In this document: piece after piece, positions 57,020 through 64,000 of the stretch
Numbering within the stretch: the stretch's first letter is position 1
Layout: the number at the start of each line of letters is the position of its first letter
Assembly: GCF_022965805.1 (NCBI RefSeq)
Contig: NC_133110.1
Location: 35,650,317-35,714,316 of the forward strand
Origin: Primulina eburnea
Lineage: Eukaryota > Streptophyta > Magnoliopsida > Lamiales > Gesneriaceae
Length of the DNA: 64,000 bases
Reading direction: 5' to 3'
Notes under the pieces: generated by a model
Databases searched by the model: none
What the model was told of the DNA's origin: nothing
What the model saw: the letters and a program-made list of their open reading frames with translations, nothing else
Made by a program: the position numbers and the translations under genes

Positions 57020-59532
57020 TTGGTACATCTGATATGAGTTAAAATGAGTCATATGCCTCTTTTATAAAATAATTATCTAAACTATACGTAAAGATATTAT
57101 ATTCAAAATAATTATCTGAACCATATGTAAAGATATTTTTTTTAAATTAATGTTTTTAAAAAAATATTTAATTTCAAAAATATGGTAGATGGTAGAGTTT
57201 TGCAAAAAAAGTTTTTTATTTTTAATTTTTTTTTTATTATTTTATTGAATTTGGACTCATATCTTATTAGTAAAATAGGAAGAAAACATGTAAAAAAAAT
57301 GAATGTTGAAACTCAAGTTCAATAATTTTAAAAATATATCACTTTAAATGATGAGTTAGTCAACCAATTTTTCTTTAAAAAAAATTCTTTATTTGTAAAA
57401 TATAAATTAATTTATCTTTCAAAAAAAATTTGAGCTTATTTTTGTTTTATAAAAAATTATTTATTTAAATATATGTTGGTTTAGTTTTCGAAAAAAATAT
57501 ATATGCGTCTATCCACTTATTATATATATATATATTTTAAATAATGGATTTGAGCTCCAACTTACATTTTTTGTTTGTAGACTAATTTGAAAGATAATCA
57601 TTTTTTTTTAATTTTTTTCACAGGCAAAAATTTTTGAATCTGCGTTAAATTATGAAAGATAAATTTCTTAATATTTATAAAATTAATAATTTTCTAAATT
57701 GCTGATCGGTTCACTATTTTAAAGTTATTTATCTTTCAAATTAGTCCTTTTACAAAAAATGAAAGTTGGATAGTGTTATCAATTCGGTTGGGTGGGTTGG
57801 GTCGGGTTGAATAATAGTACTATTCAAAAATTTCTCAACCCGAACCCAACCCGAACCCGAACCAATCCAAAAATTCTCAAACCGAACCTGAACCCGAATC
57901 AACCCGATCAACCCGTATAACTCGATTCTGAATTTTTTAAAGAAAATTAAATAAAATTAAAAAAAAGTAATAATATTTTAATTTAAACACATAGTAACAA
58001 AATTTTCCTCATATATATGATTTAAATTTGAAAGTCTAATTATAGAAAAATAAAGTATATTTACTAAATCAAATAAACAATTATTTTAAAAATAAAAAAT
58101 GTTCAAAATAAATATTAAATTATGAAAATTTATGATATAAATATACAATAAATATTTTTCAGACATACAATATATAAAAATGTAGGCAATATTAATTAGT
58201 TATATTTTTAAAAAAAAAATTAAACTTTACGGGTCAGCCCGAACCCAACCCAACCCGATCATTTTTTTCGGGTCAGCTATCGGGTCCAACCCGATCTGAC
58301 TCGAACCCGAAACCCCAAACAACATAACCTGATTTTTTTCGGGTTGAACCGTGTCGGGTTGGTGGGTCGTGTTTGATTTTGACACCCCTAAGTTGGATCT
58401 CCAATTCATTAATTTTAAAAATAATAAAATAAGTGGATCGACACATATACACTACTTTTTTAAAAAAAAAAAAAAAAACTAAATCAACGTATCTTTAAAT
58501 AAATAAAAGATCATATTCCAACTATTATTATTATTATTTATTAATCATAATACTACTAATAATAAATAAAAAATGAATGGATGGATACGTAAATATTTTT
58601 TTTCGAAAACTAAATCAACACATATTTAAATAAATAATTTTTTTAAAACAAAAAAATTAAATTTTTTGAAAGATAAATTAATTAATATTTTACAAATAAA
58701 CAATTTTAAACAAAAATTGGTTGACTAACTAACCATTTAAAGTGACTTATTTTTCAAATTATTGAACTTGAGTTTTTACTCTATTTTTTGCATGTAATTT
58801 TCCTATTTTACTAATAAGATATATGTCCAAATTCAATAAATAATAATAAAAAAATTAAAAAAATAAAAAACAACGTCCAATGCCTTGGTAGCTTGGACGC
58901 TGCAATTTTGCAGCACCAGATGCTATTAATGGTGGATGCTGCAAAATATATTGCAACGTCCGTCATTGATGATAGCGTATTGCCTTAATTTTGCAAAATT
59001 CCACAATATACCTTATTTTTAAAATTAATTAAAAAAAAACAAAGATATTATATTCAATTTGGTCCGTTCATACTATTTCAAAGAACAAGAATTTTTTTTT
59101 TTTTGAACATAAAGGACAAGAATTGCTTGGCCATAAACTGTATATTTGATGTTTATGATTTTAATTTTTTTATTTTTAAAATAGGACAATAAAGAAAGTT
59201 TTGAGGTTTAAATCAAATATTAGAAATTTTTTATTCGATTAATCTTGTTTTACATGTGCTATCGGTTCAGTTTGATTTCAATTAATAAAAATGCATATAC
59301 GGATATAAAAGTGATTTTTTTAAAAGTTTGTTATAATTAGACCTCAAACTTGAGATTTGGTCTCAAATTTGTCCCCAATTTAAGATATTGTGCGAGTGAA
59401 GCTATAAGTAATTGGCCATAAACTGATAATTTTTATTCCCACGTCCAACAATTTGCTTGGCATAATTGTCAAACAAAAAACTTTCATCGAAACAAATACA
59501 AAATCTTACTATATTCTCTTTCAAATGTGGCT
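57020..59532. other. NLR-downstream paralogous block II
   Basis: Matches 26636-28297 plus 36820-37630 with the MITE/gypsy site empty (single CTTGAGTTT at 58762-58780). It leads into the 3' end of NLR2. It contains the hAT-like MITE and the AACGTCC...GGACGTT-like segment at 58868-58968. Confidence 0.88.
57771..58390. mobile_element. hAT-like MITE, copy in block II
   Basis: Starts TAGTGTTATCAATTCGG and ends TTTTGACACCCCTA. AAGTTGGA precedes it and (A)AGTTGGA follows, one A being lost or shared. It is at the same site as the block I copy. Confidence 0.83.
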
Positions 59533-62205
59533 TCAAAACAAAACATTGTAATCAATGACACGAACACGGAAAGCATCGTTTCCATTTTCATGTTGATACT
59601 TTTGCATTTTGTAATCAATGACACGAACACGGAAAGCATCGTTTCCATTTTCATGTTGATGTTTTTGCATTTGCTTCGCTGAGATTACCAATGATTTTTT
59701 ACAATATTGCAACTCAATATATCGAAGTGTATCTATTTCTCCTATACCACTAGGAATCTCATTAATCAGCTCGGCACGCTCAAGAATCAAGCTTTCAAGA
59801 CATGGGAAATGCTCTTTTTCCATTTCCCACGTCAACAGATAATCCAAGGAAGAGCGGAAGTACTTGAGTTGAGGAAATTGACCTTCCATCATCACCCACT
59901 TTGAAACTTTATTGACTGCAATACTTGTCATCTCGAGCACTTGAAGATTAGGGAGCGACCCAATTATGGTCATATTTTCCCAAGGAAAATGGACTCGGTA
60001 TAGAGATAACTTCTTTAGACCGATTGGAAAAGCATGGTTCCATGTCATTGAGGGATCGGGGTAGTCCATGTCATTGCAAATTGATATTTGCAAGTCCTCG
60101 AGGCTTTGTAAATGGCAAAGGTTTTCGAGATTAAAATAATCCCAATTATGATTCTTCATATGATATGCAACAGCCAATTTCTTCAGATTCACGAGTATTT
60201 TGATGATCTCTTCGGTAAATATGAAATCGACTACTGTCTGAATTGTTTGTAGATCACTTTCATGAACAATTCCTCTATCAGAGGCATAGGATAAAGGAAA
60301 ACCATCGTTCAAGATGAGATGCCTTAACTTCGGCATCTTTAAAATTTCATATGGTACTTTGCAAAACTTTTCGAATCCGAAGATATCTACATAAACAACT
60401 ATAGTTTCGAGATTGGGAAGTTTCGATATTGAGAGTGGAAATCCATAATCTAAATTGAAAGCAAAGTACCTTAAATTGACGAATGTAGAGATTACATGTG
60501 GCAATTTCGGCCAAGTTACTTGGGATGCATCCAAGACACCGACGTGCCTAGACCTTAGATCTATTCTTGGCCTCTTATATTTCTCGAATTCGAAGAAAAG
60601 TAGAACCGAACGCACGCTCGAATCTAGGATTTTCCATTCATGAAAATCCTTCGTGCAATGAATTCTGAGGCGGCGATATGGATTCTCTACAAATTCTGTT
60701 CCGGAATTGGTTTTGGATGACACATGATAAAGAAGCCCCTCTTCTTCAGCTTTTGTTATGCAAATCTCCCTCAACATATCATGGATTCCAACAGTTTCGA
60801 GTTTCCCGTCAGGCCCTTTCTTGCTCACCAAGAGCAAATTTCTGCTCACCAGATCCTCCAAATAACGTTCCCCCACATCTTCCAAGCACTTCGACTGATG
60901 ATTTGGTTTCAAAAATCCCTCAGCAACCCACAACTTGATTAGCTTAGAAACGTCAATTTCAGAATCTTCAGGAAAAGCTGCTATGTAGAGGAAGCATGGT
61001 TTTAGTGGAAGAGGTAACCAATCATAACTAAAACACAGTATCTTTGAGCACTGAAGGGCAATTGTTGGCTCTTTAGAACTTATATTTTCCGAAACATTTT
61101 CCCACACTTCTTCTCTCATCACGTTGCCTGAAGAAAGGATTAGTCCTGCCACCACCACGATGGTGAGTGGGAGTCCCTTACAATTTTCCGCAATCTTCTT
61201 CCCGACTTCCACCAGTTCGAGAGGACAAGACTGTTGTTCGAAAACACTTTCTTGAAGTAATTTCCAACTTTGATCATTATTTAAACCGTTCATTTGGTGA
61301 ACAGGAGCATCTGAAGATCTTGCATGAGAAGCCACATCTAATAGCCTGGTGGTTAACAAGATTCGACTTCCACTACCATCATCTGGGAATGCCATCTTGA
61401 AATCATCCCATGCCTTGGTACTCCATATATCATCAATCACAATGAGATATCGCCTGCCAAAGAGACTTTGATACACTAGTTTTGCCAGTTCTGCTTCGTT
61501 CTCATTAGATTGTTCATTCTCGAGGGACTTCAAAAGCCTTGAAAGAACCTCTCTCCTTTGATACTCTTGCGACACTGTGATCCATGCACATTTGTCAAAA
61601 TATTGAGAAAGGATTGAATCGTCGTATGCTTTTCTAGCCAGAGTCGTCTTCCCAATTCCCCCCATCCCAACAACTGGGATAATTTGGAGTTTAGCAGAGT
61701 CTTCGTATAACCGTTCTTTGATAGCGAGCAAGTCATCATCAAATCCCACTACCACTTTTCTGGCAGTGGCTTGGACCGTGGATGAACGATCAACAGGAAA
61801 AGAATAAGATACGGATCGCCTATCTTTTTCCGTGTCACCGTTGTTCATCTTCATCGTCTCTTCCCAAATAAAACCAATCCTTTCAGACGCCATGGTTAAG
61901 TCTCGATCCAAGTTCAAATCAGACTCTTCAGAAATCCCATCATCATCAATAGTTGACACCGAACAATGATACGAATCCATGAAATCTTGAGCTTCATATG
62001 CAGCTTTTATAATCCCATTTCCCTCACGACCAAGTCTTTCGTGATACTTATCTGAAAAATCTTCAAGGAAAGCAACGATGAAATCTACTTTTTCCTTGAG
62101 AGAAACATTTTTTTCTCTGTGAAGAGGATCGATATACTTCTCAAGTTTCAAAATCTCTCGCAATGATCGAGCAACAGAAAGAAGCGAAGCATAAGCAGCA
62201 GCCAT
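59533..62205 (-). CDS. NLR2: R1-type CC-NB-ARC-LRR resistance protein
   Basis: About 890 residues from MAAAYASLLSVARS. An in-frame Met 16 codons upstream (62253) is possible, but this extension is not conserved in NLR1, where it holds a stop. Coiled-coil region 1-130. NB-ARC: P-loop GMGGIGKTT (~180-188), FDKCAWITVSQ, YLIVIDDIW, GSRILLTTR, GLPL, CFLYIAAFPED, IHD (MHD variant). LRRs then run to the end, with LPNLQVLEM and FPCLESLIL. Intron-less, all motifs intact, so probably functional. It is nearly identical to NLR1 in NB-ARC but diverged with indels in the LRRs. The last 42 residues are two copies of a 21-residue unit (MQKHQHENGNDAFRVRVIDY) from a 63-bp tandem duplication. Confidence 0.93.
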   Translation of the reverse strand: MAAAYASLLSVARSLREILKLEKYIDPLHREKNVSLKEKVDFIVAFLEDFSDKYHERLGREGNGIIKAAYEAQDFMDSYHCSVSTIDDDGISEESDLNLDRDLTMASERIGFIWEETMKMNNGDTEKDRRSVSYSFPVDRSSTVQATARKVVVGFDDDLLAIKERLYEDSAKLQIIPVVGMGGIGKTTLARKAYDDSILSQYFDKCAWITVSQEYQRREVLSRLLKSLENEQSNENEAELAKLVYQSLFGRRYLIVIDDIWSTKAWDDFKMAFPDDGSGSRILLTTRLLDVASHARSSDAPVHQMNGLNNDQSWKLLQESVFEQQSCPLELVEVGKKIAENCKGLPLTIVVVAGLILSSGNVMREEVWENVSENISSKEPTIALQCSKILCFSYDWLPLPLKPCFLYIAAFPEDSEIDVSKLIKLWVAEGFLKPNHQSKCLEDVGERYLEDLVSRNLLLVSKKGPDGKLETVGIHDMLREICITKAEEEGLLYHVSSKTNSGTEFVENPYRRLRIHCTKDFHEWKILDSSVRSVLLFFEFEKYKRPRIDLRSRHVGVLDASQVTWPKLPHVISTFVNLRYFAFNLDYGFPLSISKLPNLETIVVYVDIFGFEKFCKVPYEILKMPKLRHLILNDGFPLSYASDRGIVHESDLQTIQTVVDFIFTEEIIKILVNLKKLAVAYHMKNHNWDYFNLENLCHLQSLEDLQISICNDMDYPDPSMTWNHAFPIGLKKLSLYRVHFPWENMTIIGSLPNLQVLEMTSIAVNKVSKWVMMEGQFPQLKYFRSSLDYLLTWEMEKEHFPCLESLILERAELINEIPSGIGEIDTLRYIELQYCKKSLVISAKQMQKHQHENGNDAFRVRVIDYKMQKYQHENGNDAFRVRVIDYNVLF
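59546..59671. repeat. 63-bp tandem duplication at the NLR2 3' end
   Basis: Two nearly identical 63-bp units starting TTGTAATCAATGACACG at 59546 and 59609. The length is a multiple of three, so the frame is kept and 21 residues are repeated. NLR1 has a single copy. Confidence 0.93.
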
Positions 62206-62253
62206 GGGAGGAGACAAAAATGGAGGGGCTCGGTATAAGTTCATGTCAGTCAT

Positions 62254-62551
62254 AGTTGGCTGCTTATTTTATTAATAATTATTTAGCTTGTAAAAACAGC
62301 TGGTAGCCTTTCCCTTTCATTAACAATTAATTTCTGATAAAAAGATCATTATAATTTTAGGGACAGCTCATGGATACGATGAAATTAATATTTTATCCGA
62401 CAACTTTTTGTATATTCTATTTTAAAATTATTTATTTTCAACTTATTTTGATCATGTCCATTTGCACCAAAATTATAAATTAAATTGTAGGCCCGAATTG
62501 CCAAAATTACAAATTTATCAAATTGTCTATTAAAAAATATTACAAATTCAA
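62254..62551. other. NLR2 upstream flank
   Basis: 62254-62330 resembles the flank of NLR1 (TAGTTGGCTG, then TTATTTAGCTTGT and ACAGCT) and then similarity ends. No clear TATA box was assigned. Confidence 0.5.
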
Positions 62552-62733
62552 GGCAAAAACTTGTGTGAGACGGTCTCACGGGTCATATTTGTGAGACGGA
62601 TCTCTTATTTGGGTCACCCATGAAAAAGTATTACTTTTTATGCTAAAAGTATTACTTTTTATTGTGAATATGGGTATGATTGACCCGTCTCACGGATTAT
62701 GACCCGTGAGACGGTCTCACATGAGACTCACTC
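62552..62733 (+). mobile_element. MULE-type MITE (copy 4)
   Basis: 182 bp from GGCAAAAACTTGTGTGAGAC to ACATGAGACTCACTC. Perfect 9-bp duplication CAAATTCAA (62543-62551 and 62734-62742). It is a good consensus-like copy. Confidence 0.95.
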
Positions 62734-62784
62734 CAAATTCAAATAATGTTTTAAATCAATTTCACAGTCAAATCAATAAATAAA

Positions 62785-62966
62785 GAGTGAGTTTCATGTG
62801 AGACCGTCTCACGGATCATAATCTGTGAGACGGGTCAACTCTACCAATATTCACAATAAAAAGTAATACTCTTAACATAAAAAGTAATACATTTTCATGA
62901 GTAACCCAAATAAGATATCCGTCTCACAAATACGACCCATGAGACCGCCTCACTCAAGTTTTTGCC
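62785..62966 (-). mobile_element. MULE-type MITE (copy 5), reverse orientation
   Basis: 182 bp from GAGTGAGTTTCATGTGAGAC to CTCAAGTTTTTGCC. Perfect 9-bp duplication ATAAATAAA (62776-62784 and 62967-62975). It lies 51 bp from copy 4 in the opposite direction. Confidence 0.95.
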
Positions 62967-63029
62967 ATAAATAAAATAAGGCGGCTTAAGTGGGAAGATG
63001 GTACAATTCTTTACTCAAGAATTAAACAC

Positions 63030-63606
63030 TCAGGCAATGTTTGGTTCGAATGATATGATTATCGAATGATTAATAAATGATTGATAAGAAAAATGATAGA
63101 TAAGGATTTGTAATATGTGGTGATAAAATATGTTATGTTTGGATTGATTTTTATGAATAGGATAAGTGCAGAGGATTTTGTATTATACCCAAAATATCCT
63201 TGAGAAGTTTTGGTTTCGATATTTGAATTTGATATACATTTTGTAAACATATTTTTATTATTATATCAAAAATGTAATATACGACTACTGTTGACAAAAC
63301 TCAAAAGTGAATTCTTAAAAAAAAAAAAGTTATCAAGCAAAGGAAATGAGTAATAAATATATAAAATTATTGCTTTAAAAATTTTATGGAAGGAAAACGC
63401 AAAGGGCATTTTAGGAATAATATGAATATTTAAAATAAGGATTCTTAGTCCTTAGGTTGTAGGTGGGTTTAATTGTCCACATTTAGTACAACTTAGTCCT
63501 TTATATACATGATAAAATGAGTTTAGTAAAAATTGAACCAAACATGGGATTAGACTCAAAACCAACTCTTTATCCTACCTTAACCCTCGTACCAAAGGTT
63601 GCCTGA
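63030..63606. mobile_element. TIR element with TCAGGCAAYSTTTGGT ends
   Basis: Inverted ends TCAGGCAATGTTTGGTTCGA and the complement of TACCAAAGGTTGCCTGA. 577 bp, AT-rich, non-coding. The TTTGGT core resembles Tourist/Harbinger ends, but no clear target duplication is seen. Confidence 0.55.
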
Positions 63607-63619
63607 ATCAGTGATAAAT

Positions 63620-64000
63620 GTATTTACGATATGATAAATGTATTTACATCAAAAACATACCTGAAGCATATGTGATAGTATAATTGTACGTTAATGATAT
63701 ATTAATTGTGGGAAGAAATAATAATATCATCAAGATTATTAAGAAGATGTTTAAAAAAACAACTTCGATACGAAAGATATGGGAGAAATAGATGTCATTT
63801 TGGGAATACAAGTCACAAAACATAGGAAGGACTTGTTTTGTCGCAATTTCACTATGTTGAGAAAATATTGGAAAAAGATAATGCGAATGATGTGTCCTTG
63901 ATGAAAACACCTGTAGATCCAAGTTTGCATCTTTCCAAAAATAAAGGTGAACACATATCTCAATTAGAGTATTCAAAGACCATAGGTAGTTTGATGTATC
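63620..64000 (+). pseudogene. copia RT / RNase H remnant, runs off the window
   Basis: Plus-strand pieces in several frames: LYVNDILIVGRNNNIIK near 63685-63735 (the YVDD box with the first Asp changed to Asn), ILGIQVTKH-like sequence, HYVEKILEK near 63850, then VSLMKTPVDPSLHLSKNKGE and EYSKTIGSLMY up to the end. It is a degraded pol fragment. Confidence 0.8.

Noticed and set aside
62206..62253. Upstream Met of NLR2 giving a 16-residue extension
   Set aside because: The extension is not shared with NLR1, which has a stop there; the conserved start is MAAAYA at 62205.

Overview
This is plant nuclear DNA, from a eudicot. Three things show it: two intron-less CC-NB-ARC-LRR disease-resistance genes of the R1 (late-blight-resistance-like) type, a dense nested layer of Ty1/copia and Ty3/gypsy LTR retrotransposons with tRNA-iMet-type primer sites, and AT-rich intergenic DNA. 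The NLR type and a recognisable extra reading frame downstream of pol in the large copia element recall Lamiales, perhaps Gesneriaceae. That placement is from memory and is not proven by the sequence.

The window is one NLR cluster broken up by transposons. Three NLR copies lie on the minus strand: NLR1 (about 37.6-40.2 kb), a nearly erased third copy of which only the 3' end (45.6-45.9 kb) and the upstream flank (46.9 kb onward) remain, and NLR2 (59.5-62.2 kb). Their flanks are paralogous. The downstream flank at 26.6-28.3 plus 36.8-37.6 kb matches 57.0-59.5 kb. The upstream flank at 40.2-45.2 kb matches 46.9-48.2 plus 54.6-55.0 kb, and also 0.34-2.33 kb, which implies a further copy left of the window. 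These paralogs act as natural empty sites, so several insertions can be placed to the base.

Layout: 0-2.3 kb, NLR-upstream paralog A. 3.1-6.4 kb, a dead copia pol fragment split by a solo LTR that is itself split by another solo LTR. 6.6-7.6 kb, gypsy gag remnant with a hAT-like MITE. 8.8-11.5 kb, a PIF/Harbinger-type element (TAA duplication) holding a solo gypsy LTR. 11.6-23.6 kb, a 12-kb Sirevirus-like copia element with gag, broken pol, two antisense ORFs that each have a TATA box, and a long env-position ORF. 23.7 kb, an exon remnant of a DHHC palmitoyltransferase. 23.9-26.6 kb, an internally deleted copia element. 28.4-36.8 kb, an 8.3-kb Tekay-type chromovirus with perfect 5-bp target duplication, inserted in a 9-bp-TSD MULE-type MITE. 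48.2-54.6 kb, a 6.45-kb repeat-only insertion with a 9-10-bp duplication, containing a 2.3-kb foldback element with arms over 1 kb, a minisatellite and a solo LTR. 62.5-63.0 kb, two further MULE-MITEs. 63.6 kb to the end, a copia RT fragment.

Host genes that look usable are NLR2 and possibly NLR1 (frameshifted at its N-terminus). Almost everything else is mobile DNA or its debris. I saw no tRNA, rRNA or CRISPR array.
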